A stretch of DNA of 59,812 bases from Sphaerisporangium melleum (lineage in GTDB: Bacteria; Actinomycetota; Actinomycetes; Streptosporangiales; Streptosporangiaceae), in NCBI RefSeq assembly GCF_014646695.1, contig NZ_BMNT01000019.1:59175-118986 (forward strand). The letters run 5' to 3'. The position numbers and the translations under genes are program-made. Shown one piece after another: positions 25,709-37,400 of the stretch. The notes under the pieces are model-generated. The model searched no databases. It saw only the letters and a program-made list of their open reading frames with translations, and was not told the DNA's origin. Position 1 is the stretch's first letter. Each line of letters begins with the position of its first letter.

Positions 25709-26893
25709 TCAGATGTACAGCGTGTTGGGCTCGAGACCGCAGAGGACCCGCCCGTACAGCTCGGCGTTGGTGTTGGGGTGCATCAGCGCGTGCAGGTTGG
25801 CCGCGTGGGTGTCGCGGGCGATGCGCTGGATCGGCACGATGCTGTAGATGGACGACCCGCCGCTGGCGCCGGCGAAGATGTCCACGGCCTCCTTGGCCAG
25901 CTTGACGACCTGGCCCATGTCGGCGCGGGCCCTGACCCGCTCCTCCAGCGTCCAGGCGGCGCCCTCGGCGCCCTTGCCGTCGACGACCGACGCCAGCCGG
26001 TGCGCGTGGAACTCCGCCTGGTCGATCTTCATGGCGGCCTCGGACACCTGCAGGTGGGTCAGCGGCGCCTCGGCCTGGCTCTCGTACCCGGTGTAGGTGA
26101 TCTTGCGGCCGGGCAGCCGCTCCAGGAAGGTCTCCTTGGCGGCCCTGGCCAGGCCGATCAGGGTGCCGACCGAGGAGGCCGAGGCGACCGGCAGCAGCGG
26201 GGCGCTGTAGATCGGGCGGCCGGCGACGGACTCCGAGACCGCCTGGCCCTGCAGCACGACCGGCAGCGGCAGCCAGCGGTCGTTCGGGACGAACAGGTCC
26301 CGGGCGATGGTGGTCACGCTCCCGGTGCCCTTCAGGCCCGAGGTCTGCCAGTCGTCGACCACGGTCAGGTCCGACATCGGAACCACGGTGACGATCGGCA
26401 GGGGCTGGCCCTCGCCGCCGATCAGGACGGCCACGACGACCTGGTAGTGGGCGTGCAGGGCGCCGCTGATGAAGCCCCACTTGCCGTTGATCACGACGCC
26501 GCCCTCCACCGGGGACGCCATGCCGGTCGGGCTCAGCGTGCCGCAGATGCGCACGTCGGGGGTGGCGAACACCTCGTCCAGGACGTGCTCGGGGAACATC
26601 GACGCCATCCAGGTCGGGATCCAGTACACCGACGCCACCCAGGAGGTGGATCCGTCGGCCCGGCCCAGCTCCGAGGCGACCTCGACCAGGGTGCGGGTGT
26701 CGGCCTCGTACCCGCCGTACTTCTGGGGCGTACGAAGACGGAAGACGCCGGCCTCGGCCAGCGCCTCGATGGACTCCTCGTGGATGCGACGGTTCTCCTC
26801 CGCCCAGGCGGCGTGCCCGCGCAGGAGCGGCACCAATTCCGACGCGCGACGGACGAGCTGTTCCCGGGTCGGAACATCGGTCGTCAGCACCAT
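25709..26893 (-). CDS. Acyl-CoA-dehydrogenase-fold flavin-dependent monooxygenase (group D)
   Basis: A 394-aa protein with the acyl-CoA dehydrogenase fold. Its sequence is closer to HsaA/ActVA-ORF5-type FADH2-dependent hydroxylases than to beta-oxidation enzymes: [32 protein letters not shown] at the N-terminus and the FAD-facing [22 protein letters not shown] near the C-terminus. The usual catalytic Glu of dehydrogenases is not evident. It probably hydroxylates an aromatic or N-containing intermediate using flavin reduced by a partner reductase not seen in the window. ATG 26893 (or GTG 26890) follows AGGAGG. It is divergent from the HpaB gene. Confidence 0.75.
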   Translation of the reverse strand: MVLTTDVPTREQLVRRASELVPLLRGHAAWAEENRRIHEESIEALAEAGVFRLRTPQKYGGYEADTRTLVEVASELGRADGSTSWVASVYWIPTWMASMFPEHVLDEVFATPDVRICGTLSPTGMASPVEGGVVINGKWGFISGALHAHYQVVVAVLIGGEGQPLPIVTVVPMSDLTVVDDWQTSGLKGTGSVTTIARDLFVPNDRWLPLPVVLQGQAVSESVAGRPIYSAPLLPVASASSVGTLIGLARAAKETFLERLPGRKITYTGYESQAEAPLTHLQVSEAAMKIDQAEFHAHRLASVVDGKGAEGAAWTLEERVRARADMGQVVKLAKEAVDIFAGASGGSSIYSIVPIQRIARDTHAANLHALMHPNTNAELYGRVLCGLEPNTLYI

Positions 26894-27283
26894 ATCCTCC
26901 TAGAAATGTCCGGCGGGAAAACACGGGGCCGGCCGGGCGCCGGAGTTCCCGGAATTCGCATGTGGCCGGGTCGCCGGCCGCCGATGCTCACCCCTCCGAC
27001 GGTCGCATCGGGCCCTGCGCGCCGCATCTTCTGAATTGCCGAAGCGGCATTCCACGAGCTGCGGACCGCAATGTGAGAGATGTGCCGGCGGCGCGCCGGA
27101 TGTGACTATCAAACTCCGCGACAGGCTTCCGGTGCGCCCACCCGCCACCGTCGCCGGGCGGAACGTTTCGTCGGCGACACCACGGCCGGCCCCTGGGCCG
27201 GCCCGCGTGCGACAGCGGACTTTTCTCCGGGCGCGTCCCCTGGACGGCTCGCCCGGCGGCCACCGATTCATCGAGGAGTTGAG
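26894..27283. promoter_or_regulatory. Divergent promoter region between two flavin hydroxylases
   Basis: 390 bases between the acyl-CoA-dehydrogenase-like gene (minus) and the HpaB-type gene (plus). A TGCCG-AAG-CGGCA inverted repeat at 27037-27049 sits mid-region and is a possible operator. No coding sequence was recognised. Confidence 0.45.
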
Positions 27284-28894
<1,611 letters not shown>

Positions 28895-28907
28895 CCCCTG
28901 AACCCCG

Positions 28908-28937
28908 CGAGGCCACCGACCCCCGTCGGTGGCCTCG
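28908..28937 (+). terminator. Hairpin terminator after the HpaB gene
   Basis: 13-bp perfect arms (28908-28920 and 28925-28937) with a CCCC loop, 14 nt after the hydroxylase stop codon. Confidence 0.75.
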
Positions 28938-29044
28938 TCCGCGTACGTACCCCCTTCGGCTTCGTCCCGCCGAGGCGGCCCTCACCGCACGCCGCTCCGC
29001 CGTCCTCGGCCGCTGGTCCAGGGGATCCGGTACGGTCACCGGGC

Positions 29045-29866
29045 ATGAGGGTGCTCATCGTGGGCGGGAGCGGGTTTCTCGGCGGCGAACTCGTGCGGCG
29101 GGCCACGGCCGGCGGGCATGTCGTGGCGGCGACCTTTTCGACGCGGCCGGGAACGGCTGCGGGCGCCGACTGGCTGCCGCTGGACATTCGTGACCGTACT
29201 GCGGTGACCCGCGTGATCGGCGCGTTCGGCCCGGAGGTGGTGGTCAACGCGGCCTACCGGCAGTCGGACTGGGTGACGACGGCCGAGGGCGCCGCCCATG
29301 TGGCCGTCGCCACCGCCGCGAACCGCGGGCGGCTGGTGCACGTGTCCAGCGATGCCGTCTTCTCGGGGGCGGCGATCACCTATGCCGAGGACCGCGTCCC
29401 CGACCCGATCTCGCCGTACGGAGCGGCCAAGGCCGCCGCGGAGACGGCCGTGCAGGCGATCGATCCCACGGCGGTGATCGTACGGACGTCCCTGATCATC
29501 GGTGACGGCGGCTCTCCGCACGAGGCCCTGGTGCACGCGCTGGCCACGGGCGGCCTGCGGAAGGTGTTGTTCACCGACGAGGTGCGGTGCCCGGTACACG
29601 TCCGTGACCTGGCCGCGGCGCTCCTGGAGCTCGCGGGCTCGGGGCGCACGGGGATCCACCACGTGGCCGGGACGGACGCGATGAGCCGGTACGAGCTCGG
29701 GTGTCTCATCGCGGAGCGTGATGGATTGGACCCGGCCCGGCTGCCGTCCGGCCTGCGGGCCGGCAGCGGCGTTCCCGGGCCGCTCGACGTGCGGCTGGAC
29801 TGCACCCTGACGCAACGTCATCTGGCGACGAAGCTGCGCGGTGCGCGGGAGTTCCTGCAGAGGTAG
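29045..29866 (+). CDS. RmlD-like NAD(P)-dependent reductase (SDR)
   Basis: A 273-aa extended SDR related to dTDP-4-dehydrorhamnose reductases. It has VLIVGGSGFLGGELV, HVSSDAVFSG, and the catalytic YGAAK (PISPYGAAKAAAE). These enzymes reduce 4-ketosugars. No sugar nucleotidyltransferase, dehydratase or glycosyltransferase is present nearby, so a deoxysugar pathway is not supported. The gene is isolated by terminators on both sides and may be unrelated to the cluster. Confidence 0.8.
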   Translation: MRVLIVGGSGFLGGELVRRATAGGHVVAATFSTRPGTAAGADWLPLDIRDRTAVTRVIGAFGPEVVVNAAYRQSDWVTTAEGAAHVAVATAANRGRLVHVSSDAVFSGAAITYAEDRVPDPISPYGAAKAAAETAVQAIDPTAVIVRTSLIIGDGGSPHEALVHALATGGLRKVLFTDEVRCPVHVRDLAAALLELAGSGRTGIHHVAGTDAMSRYELGCLIAERDGLDPARLPSGLRAGSGVPGPLDVRLDCTLTQRHLATKLRGAREFLQR

Positions 29867-29891
29867 CCCGCTCGCGTCCGGTGGGCATGGG

Positions 29892-29924
29892 AAGACCGGC
29901 GGAGGCGGGGCCTTCGCCGGTCTT
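29892..29924. terminator. Convergent hairpin terminator
   Basis: 10-bp perfect arms AAGACCGGCG/CGCCGGTCTT with a 13-nt loop, between the RmlD-like gene (plus) and the PhyH gene (minus). Confidence 0.6.
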
Positions 29925-29953
29925 GGTGGCGGCCGGTCGCCGCCGGTGTGGTG

Positions 29954-30826
29954 TCAGACGCGGACGGCGGGGGTCAGGGGGACGCCGGGGCGCTCGTCGG
30001 TCTCCAGGGCGAGGTAGGGGTCCTCCATCTCGTACCAGCCGAGGCCGGGCGGGCAGCGGTCGTAGCCGAGCAGGCGCCGCACCTCCTCGGGGTAGGCCAG
30101 CACGGTCTCCTTGGGCACGGCCAGGTACTGGTTCTCCTCCTGGCGCAGGTTGCCCAGGTCCAGCGCGATGGTCATGCCGGTGCGCGGGGTGTCGGTGTCG
30201 TTGCGGCCGCCGCCGTGGTAGACCCCGCCGAGCCAGATGAGGCCCGACCCGGCCGGCATCTCGGTGGGGATCGCCTCGGTCGCCTCCGGGGCGCGCTCGT
30301 CGTCCCAGTGGTGGCTGCCCGGGATCACCATCGTGCCGCCGTTGGCCGCGGTGAACTCGCTCATGGCGAGCATGAGCTGCACGCGGCTGGTCGGCCCGGG
30401 GTGGCGGCGCAGGTGCAGCGCGTCGTCGCGGTGCAAGGGCTGCTTGCCCTGCCCGGAGTGCAGCTGGATGAGCTGGGTGCCGCTGATCTGGATGGTCGGG
30501 GTCATCTCGACCCGCGACTTGCCGAGCCACATCGGCACCGGCTTCTGCATGATCCGCCGCGCGGCCCCCAGGTACAGCGGGTGGGTCACCACGGGGGTCA
30601 GGTGCGTGGTGCGGGCGAACAGCGACGACACCCGCCGCGTGCGCTTGCCGTTGTACCAGTCCTGGCTGTACTCGCAGGCTTCGAGGGCCGGCCCGAAGTC
30701 GTCCCACAGCGCCGCGAGCGTGGTGTCGTCGGCGAGGTTCTCGACGATGATCGCACCGTCGCGTTCCAGGATCTCCACGACCTCATCGAGGTCGGCATCG
30801 GGTCCTACCCGGGTCAGGCCCGCCAT
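29954..30826 (-). CDS. Phytanoyl-CoA dioxygenase (PhyH) family Fe(II)/2-oxoglutarate oxygenase
   Basis: A 290-aa protein of the PhyH family. The iron-binding facial triad is His132 and Asp134 (LHRDD) with distal His204 (GVYHGGG). Arg215 in TPRTGM can hold 2-oxoglutarate. Other family features are VMVIPGSHHW-like MVIPGSHHWDD and GSGLIWLGG. It would hydroxylate or desaturate an aliphatic or PCP-tethered intermediate in the cytoplasm. It is the last gene of the minus-strand core operon, 82 nt after the C-PCP gene, with AAAGGTGG before ATG 30826. Confidence 0.88.
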   Translation of the reverse strand: MAGLTRVGPDADLDEVVEILERDGAIIVENLADDTTLAALWDDFGPALEACEYSQDWYNGKRTRRVSSLFARTTHLTPVVTHPLYLGAARRIMQKPVPMWLGKSRVEMTPTIQISGTQLIQLHSGQGKQPLHRDDALHLRRHPGPTSRVQLMLAMSEFTAANGGTMVIPGSHHWDDERAPEATEAIPTEMPAGSGLIWLGGVYHGGGRNDTDTPRTGMTIALDLGNLRQEENQYLAVPKETVLAYPEEVRRLLGYDRCPPGLGWYEMEDPYLALETDERPGVPLTPAVRV

Positions 30827-30908
30827 CGCAGACCACCTTTCCTCATGAGAGTTGCCGCGCCCGCGCGCGGGCCGCGCGCGGGCGTCGCGGATGACCGGCC
30901 CAAGGAGG

Positions 30909-32609
30909 TCACACGCGCGTCGGGTCGCCGGCCTTCGCGACGACGGTGCGGATGAAACCGGCGAGGTCGGGGTCCTCTTCGAAGATGTCGCCGACCTCGA
31001 CGAAGATGCCGAGCTCGCCCTCGACCCGGGACACGAGCCGGTTGGCGGCCATGGATTCGCCGTTCAGCTCGAAGAAGGTCTCGTCCTCGTGGCCCTCGGG
31101 CACCTGCAGGACGGCCCGCCAGATGGCCTCGACCTTCTGCTCGATCTCGGCCACGGTGTACTTCCCGGTGCCCTCTGCGCTCATTTCGACGTCCTCTCGC
31201 TCGCTGTCGGTTCGACTGGTGCTTGCTGGTCTCTCGGTCCACCGGACGGGGGCGTCGGGGGCGGTGACCGCGTCGGCGACCACCTGGTGGAACTCCGACG
31301 CCATGTCGGTGATGGTGTTCTTGTCGAACAGATTGCTGTTGAAGCCGAGGGTCCCGACGATGTCGCCGGTGGAGTCGATCTCCAGGTGCCACATCGCGCC
31401 GTCGGGGATGTCCCCGCCCACCGGCTGGGACAGCAGCCGCCGGCGGATCTCCGAGTAGGACAGGCCACCCGCGGAGGAGTCCTCCCCCGCGAGGGGCGAG
31501 CGGAAGACCTGGAAGGCGCACACGGCGCGGTCGTCGGCGATGGAGGGGAGCATCAGCTCGGGCGCCTCTTCGAGGACCTGCGCGAAGGGGATGTCGTTGG
31601 AGTACGCCGCGATGCAGGTGGACCGGGTGCGCTCGACCACCTGGCGGAAGGTCTCGCAGCCGGCGAGGTCGATGCGCAGCGGGACGAAGTTGAAGAACGA
31701 GCCGACGGTGTCCATGAAGCGCGGCTGGGCGCGGCCGGAGGTGAAGGTCGGCACGACGACGTCGGTGACCCCGGTCCGCTTGCGCAGCAGCGTCGCGTAC
31801 GCGGAGAGCAGCACCATGAACGGCGAGGCGCGCAGGCTCTTGCCGATGTCGAAGACGCCGGAGGTCAGCTCGGCGGGGATCCAGAACCGGTGCCAGGCGG
31901 TGGCCTTGGGCAGGCCGGCCGAGCGCAGGTGGTCGGTGGGGGTGGCCAGGATGCGCGCGTCGCGCAGCTTCTCCCGCCAGTACGCGCGCTTTCTCGCCGA
32001 GGCGGCGCCGGTGGCGTTCTCCTGCTCCCAGATCGCGTACTCGGGGTACTGCGGCACCGGGGGTGGTTCGTCACCCTGCCCGGCGCGCCACGCGTAGCAG
32101 GCGACCAGGTCGCGGATGAGCAGGCGCATCGACCACTCGTCGGCGGCGGTGTGGTGCGCGATGAGGACGAGCACCGCGTCGTCGTCAGAGAAGCGGCCGA
32201 GAACGGCCCGCAGCAGCGGAAGCTCCCCGATGCCGTAGTTGCCGGCCTCCAGCTCGATGAGGAGCTGCTCGGCGCGCAGCTCGCGCGCGTCGGGGGCCAC
32301 GGCGGTGAAGTCGTGGACGAGCAGCGCGGCGGGGGTCGGCGGGAGGACCTCCTGGTGGCGGGGCGAGGCGTCGCGGATGATCAGCGTACGCAGCGACTCG
32401 TGCCGGGTGACCACGTCGTCCAGGGCGTCCTGCAGCGTCTCCACGTCGACGGCGCCGGCCACCCGCCAGCCGCAGACGATGTTGTACTTGGGGCCGAACG
32501 GCCCCTCCTCATCACCCTTGTCGAAATTGCAGAGGAATTCCTGATTGAAGGAGAGCGGAATGCGATCCGCCGTGCCGGCCGGCGCGTACGGCGCCGCAGA
32601 AATCGTCAT
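30909..32609 (-). CDS. NRPS protein with C and PCP domains
   Basis: A 566-aa protein with a condensation domain (residues 1 to about 440) and a peptidyl carrier domain (about 485-560). The catalytic motif HHTAADEW (152-159) keeps both His and the Asp. The PCP carries the phosphopantetheine serine in NGESM (Ser519). There is no adenylation or thioesterase domain, so the PCP must be loaded in trans or accept a condensation product. It probably performs the real bond formation for the cluster, because the C domain of the partner NRPS looks inactive. It could also make esters, as SgcC5 does (inference). Confidence 0.9.
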   Translation of the reverse strand: MTISAAPYAPAGTADRIPLSFNQEFLCNFDKGDEEGPFGPKYNIVCGWRVAGAVDVETLQDALDDVVTRHESLRTLIIRDASPRHQEVLPPTPAALLVHDFTAVAPDARELRAEQLLIELEAGNYGIGELPLLRAVLGRFSDDDAVLVLIAHHTAADEWSMRLLIRDLVACYAWRAGQGDEPPPVPQYPEYAIWEQENATGAASARKRAYWREKLRDARILATPTDHLRSAGLPKATAWHRFWIPAELTSGVFDIGKSLRASPFMVLLSAYATLLRKRTGVTDVVVPTFTSGRAQPRFMDTVGSFFNFVPLRIDLAGCETFRQVVERTRSTCIAAYSNDIPFAQVLEEAPELMLPSIADDRAVCAFQVFRSPLAGEDSSAGGLSYSEIRRRLLSQPVGGDIPDGAMWHLEIDSTGDIVGTLGFNSNLFDKNTITDMASEFHQVVADAVTAPDAPVRWTERPASTSRTDSEREDVEMSAEGTGKYTVAEIEQKVEAIWRAVLQVPEGHEDETFFELNGESMAANRLVSRVEGELGIFVEVGDIFEEDPDLAGFIRTVVAKAGDPTRV

Positions 32610-32854
32610 GATGCTCCAGATCCTCCTCCGGGTCCGCGCGGTCCCATTACCCGGCGCCGACGGGTCCGCGCGGAATTCCGGAACGCGCCGGAGAATTCAT
32701 CGGGCCGTCCGGGCCCGGGATGGAAACGAACGGCCGCGCGGCCATACCGATTCACCATAACCATCCCGGACCGGGTCGCTGTTCTTCTGTAGTGCTGGAT
32801 TCCGGGACGACTCCCGGGCGCCGGGCCGCGCCGCCGCGGCGGCGGCGCGGCGGG

Positions 32855-34471
32855 TCAGCGCAGCGTGACGTCGACGCTGGCGGCGGCCTCGAGGAACTCG
32901 CCGCGGGACACCGCGGCGGCCACCAGCTCGATGTCGTCGGACATGAACCGGTCGGCCTCCAGGGTCGGCACCAGCGAGCGCACGAGCCCGTAGGTGGCCT
33001 TGCCGGCCGGGCTCAGCTGGTCGTACCTGCCGGAGACGTCCACGGCCTGGGCCGCGGCGAGGAACTCCACGGCGAGGATGCGGTTGTTGTTGCCCAGCAC
33101 CCGGCGGGCGTTGCGCGCGGCGATCAGGCCCATGCTGACCACGTCCTGGTTGTCGCCGTTGGACGGGACGCTCTGGATGCTGGCGGGGCCGATGGTGCGG
33201 TTCTCGGCCACCAGCGCGGTCGCCGGGTACTGCGCGCCGGCGAAGCCGCTGTTGAGCCCCGGGTCGCCCTTGACCAGGAACTCCGGCAGGCCGTCGCTGA
33301 GGTGCCGGTTGAGCAGCCGGTTGGTGCGGCGCTCGGAGAAGACGCCGAGCTGGGTGAGGGCGATCGTCACGTAGTCCATGGCGAACGCGATCGGCTGGCC
33401 GTGGAAGTTGGCGCCGTGGAAGATCTCCGGTTGGCCCTCGAAGAACAGCGGGTTGTCGTTGGAGGAGTTGAGCTCGATGCGCAGCTTCTCCATCGCGTGG
33501 TACAGGGCGTCGCGGACGGCGCCGACGACCTGCGGGATGGCGCGCAGGGTGTAGGCCTTCTGGATGTAGACCTCGGTGCGGTCGACGCCCTTGCCGGCCC
33601 GCTGCTCCTGGGCCTGCCGCCGCAGCTCGGCGTGCTCCAGGGTCAGCCCGCTGCCCTTCATCAGCGCGCGCATGTTGGCCGCGTTGTCCATCTGGCCCTG
33701 GTGCGGGCGGGCGAGGTCGTGGCCCTCGGCCAGGAACGGGCTGGTGGAGCCGCGCAGCGTCTCCACCACCAGCGCGGTGACGATCTCGGCCTGGCGCACC
33801 TGCTCGATGGCCCGGCCGACGACCAGCGACCCCAGCCCGGTCATCCCGGAGGTGCCGTTGATCATCGACAGCCCCTCCTTGAAGCGCAGCTGCAGCGGCT
33901 CGATGCCGTGCTCGCGCAGGACGGTGGCCGTCTCGACCCGCTTGCCCTCGCGCAGCACGTACCCCTCGCCGATCAGCGTGGTGGCCACGTGCGCCAGGGT
34001 CGCCAGGTCACCGCTCGCGCCGAGCGAGCCGATCTCCGGGATGGCGGGCGTGATCCCCAGGTTGAGGTAGAGCGCCAGCCGCTCCAGGAGCTCGGGCCGC
34101 ACCGCGGAGTACCCGCGGGCCAGCGCGTTCAGCCGGGCGGACAGGATGGCCCTGGCCTCGTCCTCGGCGAACAGCGGGCCCACGCCGGCGCTGTGGCTGC
34201 GCACCAGGTTGGTCTGCAGCTCCACCTCCTTGGAGGTGTCCACCAGCATGTAGATCATCTCGCCGTAGCCGGTGGTCACCCCGTAGACGGGAATGCCCTG
34301 CCGCACGGTGTCCTCGAACATCCGGCGGCTGGTGGCGGCCCTGGCCAGCGCCGCGGGGGCGATGGCGACCTTCGCCCAATCCTCGGCGACCCGCCGGACG
34401 TCGGCGATTTCCAGGCTCTCGCCGTCGAAATCAACGGACAGTTCGGTTTCCACCAGAGTCACGTTTCTCAC
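32855..34471 (-). CDS. MIO-type tyrosine 2,3-aminomutase / aromatic ammonia lyase
   Basis: A 538-aa HAL/PAL-family enzyme. The Ala-Ser-Gly triad that cyclises to the MIO cofactor is at 152-154 in GSLGASGDLA. The catalytic Tyr69 is in TTGYGEMIY. NGDNQDVVSMG and the GLNSGFAGAQYP block are also present. Sequence and length (SgcC4 is about 539 aa) point to SgcC4-like tyrosine 2,3-aminomutases, which turn L-tyrosine into beta-tyrosine. The GTG start at 34471 overlaps the NRPS stop (GTGA), coupling it to the gene whose A domain should use its product. A plain ammonia lyase is the alternative. Confidence 0.92.
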   Translation of the reverse strand: MRNVTLVETELSVDFDGESLEIADVRRVAEDWAKVAIAPAALARAATSRRMFEDTVRQGIPVYGVTTGYGEMIYMLVDTSKEVELQTNLVRSHSAGVGPLFAEDEARAILSARLNALARGYSAVRPELLERLALYLNLGITPAIPEIGSLGASGDLATLAHVATTLIGEGYVLREGKRVETATVLREHGIEPLQLRFKEGLSMINGTSGMTGLGSLVVGRAIEQVRQAEIVTALVVETLRGSTSPFLAEGHDLARPHQGQMDNAANMRALMKGSGLTLEHAELRRQAQEQRAGKGVDRTEVYIQKAYTLRAIPQVVGAVRDALYHAMEKLRIELNSSNDNPLFFEGQPEIFHGANFHGQPIAFAMDYVTIALTQLGVFSERRTNRLLNRHLSDGLPEFLVKGDPGLNSGFAGAQYPATALVAENRTIGPASIQSVPSNGDNQDVVSMGLIAARNARRVLGNNNRILAVEFLAAAQAVDVSGRYDQLSPAGKATYGLVRSLVPTLEADRFMSDDIELVAAAVSRGEFLEAAASVDVTLR

Positions 34472-37400
34472 CCCATCATGGTTTGGGTAACAGCTTTTCT
34501 CGGTACGGATCGCGCCTGGACCAGGGCGGCCAGACCGGCCGGTGTCGGGTCGGCGAAGAACTGTGCCGGAGACACCACCGCCCCGAAGCGCAGGCGGATC
34601 CGTTCGAGCAGTGCGGGGATCAGCAGGGAGTGCCCGCCGGCGGTGAAGAACGTCGTGTCCGCCTCGATGCGGGCGCCGCCCAGCGACTCCGCCCACAACT
34701 CCGCCATCTCGGCTTCGGCGGGTGTGCGCGGCGGCCGGCCGGCGCGGGCGGCCGGCGGTGCGGGCCGTGGCAGTGCGTTGCGGTCCACCTTGCCGCCGAC
34801 GTTGCGCGGCAGGGCCTCGGCCGTACGGAAGGACACGGGCGGCATGGTCTTGCCGAACCTGCGCCGCAGCGCCGCCCGCCAGGCGTCCGGCCCGCCGTCC
34901 TGCCCGGGGCGCGGGACGACGTGGCCAACGAGCCGGGTGACCAGGCCGTCGCGGTCCGGGACGGCGACCACGGCGCACTCGGCCACCGACGGGTGCGCGG
35001 CCAGCGCGGCCTCGATGTCGGTGAGCTCGGTGCGCACGCCGTTGAACTTGACCTGGAAGTCGGCGCGCCCGCCGAACTCCAGTGCGCCGTCCCAGCGCCT
35101 GCGGCCGAGGTCGCCGGTGCGGTAGCCGGGGCAGGCCGGGTCGAAGCCGGTGAGCGGCCGGAACGGGGCGCGCTCTCCGGCGGCGGCGCCGATGTAGCCG
35201 GGGGTGACGTGCGGGCTGCGGATGACGAGGTGCCCGGTGACGCCCGCCGGGCAGGGCCGGTCCTGGTCGTCCAGCACCAGGACCTGGCGTCCGGGGATGG
35301 ACCGGCCGATCGGCGCGACGCCGTAGACCGGGCCGGTGATCTCGTGCCAGGTGGCCAGGATGGTCTCGGTCGGGCCGTACATGTTGACCAGGCGCACTCG
35401 TGGCAGCGTGGTGCGCAGCCCGTTGGCGAGTTCCCCGGCCAGCGGCTCCCCCGCCAGCAGCAGGTGCCCGAGCGCCTCCGGCGCCGCCGGGGTCTCGTCC
35501 GGGCCGGCCTGGGCGCTCTGGTCGACGATCGCGGCGAGGAGCTGGCGGGCGAAGCTCGGGACGGTCTGGAAGTGCGTGATGCGCTCGGCCGCGAGCCAGC
35601 CGGCCATCCGGTCCGGGTTCGCGCGGACCCGGTCGGGGACGGGGCAGAGCGTCGCGCCGGCGGCGAGCGTCGCGAAGATCTCCACCAGGCTCGCGTCGTA
35701 CCCGGCCGCGGCCCACTGGGCGACGTGGGAGCCGGGGCCGATGCCGAACTCGGCGGCGAACCAGGTGACGAACTGCGCGAGCGCGGCGTGCGACTGCGGG
35801 ATGCCCTTGGGCCTGCCGGTCGAGCCGGAGGTGTAGGCCACGTACGCCCGCCGCTGCGCGTCCGGTACCTCCCGGCCCTCCGCGGACTCCGTGGCGTCCT
35901 GTCCTGGCGTGCCGATCGGGGCGGCGCCGCTCGCCGTCGTCGTCGTGTCCAGGGCGGACAGGTCGATGATCCGGCCGTCCAGTTCGCCGCGGTACCAGCC
36001 GGCCAGCTGGTCCGCCTCCGGCTCGCCGTCCAGCACCAGGCAGGCGGGGACGATGTCGGCGAGCACCGACCTGCCCCGTTCACCGGTGTCGCCGGTGCCC
36101 AGGCAGACCAGGTGCGCTCCCGCGTCCAGCACGCCGAGCAGCGCGGCGACCTGGCGCGGGCCCTGCGGCATCCGCACCGCCACCGGCCGCCCCTCGACGC
36201 CGCCCGCCGTGCGCAGCGCGGCGGTCAGCGGCGCCGCGAGTGCCGCGAGCTCCCGGTAGGTCACCTCGGCGCCGTCCCAGCGGACCGCGACGGCGTCCGG
36301 ACGCTCGCGGGTCCGCCGGCGCACCAGCTCGTGCACCGGCTCCGGCGCGATCGCCGTGCCCTGCTCGCCAGGCGCGCCGGACAGGTCCGCGCGGCCGGTG
36401 TCACCGACCGGCGCGGCGGTGACGCGGTCGGCGGCGCGTACGGCGGCGGCCAGCGTGTCGGCGTCCTCCAGCGGAAGCGCCTCGATCGGCGCGCCGGGGT
36501 CGCGCAGGGCCGCGCCGAGCAGAGTCCGGAGCTGGCCGAGCATCCGCCGCGCGGACGAGAGGTCGAACAGCCCTTCGCGGTACTCCAGGAAGCCGGTGAT
36601 CGTGGGCGCGGCCCGGTCCACGACCAGGGCCAGATCGGTCCGGGCAGCGCCCACGGACACCGGCAGGGGACGCACGAGGGTCCCGGTGAGCTCCAGCTCG
36701 CCCTCGGGCAGGTCGCGCGGGACGAGCATGACGTCGCACCACGGCAGGCGGTAGGGGTCGCGGTGCGGGTTCAGCACGCGCACCAGCTCGTCGAACGGCA
36801 GGTCGCGGTGCTCGTGGACGTCGCGCAGCAGCCGCGCCGCCCGGGCGACGACCGCGCGGAACGAGGGACGTCCCGACAGGTCTCCCGGCAGGACGAGCAG
36901 GTTGGCGCAGGGGCCGACGACCCGCTCGAAGCCCGGCGGGCGCACATCCGCCGTGATCGCGACGGCCGGACGCTCCTCTCGCCCGTACCGGCCCAGCAGG
37001 CACCAGAGCGCGGCGAGCAGGACGGCGAGCGGCGCGGCCTGTTCGGCGGCGGCGAGAGCGTGCAGGTCAGCGGCCACCTCGCGGTCCCAGTCGAAGCGCA
37101 CCTGACCGCCGCTCTCGGCGGGGCCGGCGGGCCGGGCGCGATCGGTGGGCAGCGCCGGGGCCGGCGGCTGCGGGTCAAGGGCGGCGGCCCACCAGTCGCG
37201 CAGCCGGCGGAACTCCGGCGTGGACTCCCGCTCCCGCTGGGCGAGCGCGAGGTCGGCGTAGCGGCGGGGCGGCTCCGGCAGCGCCTCGTGCGGCGCCCGC
37301 CCGGCCACCAGGGCCGCGTAGCAGGCGGAGATCTCCTCCGCCACGATGGTCGGCGAGCGGTCGTCGGCGACCGCGCGGTGCAGGGTCAGCGCCACCAGAT

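Noticed and set aside
29045-29866. Deoxysugar pathway signalled by the RmlD-like reductase.
   Set aside because: No nucleotidyltransferase, dehydratase or glycosyltransferase is found nearby, and the gene is isolated by terminators.
32855-35716. A 953-aa frame fusing the aminomutase to upstream sequence.
   Set aside because: The upstream part is antisense-like or out-of-frame with the A domain region. The GTGA overlap at 34468-34471 gives a natural aminomutase start and a length matching the family.
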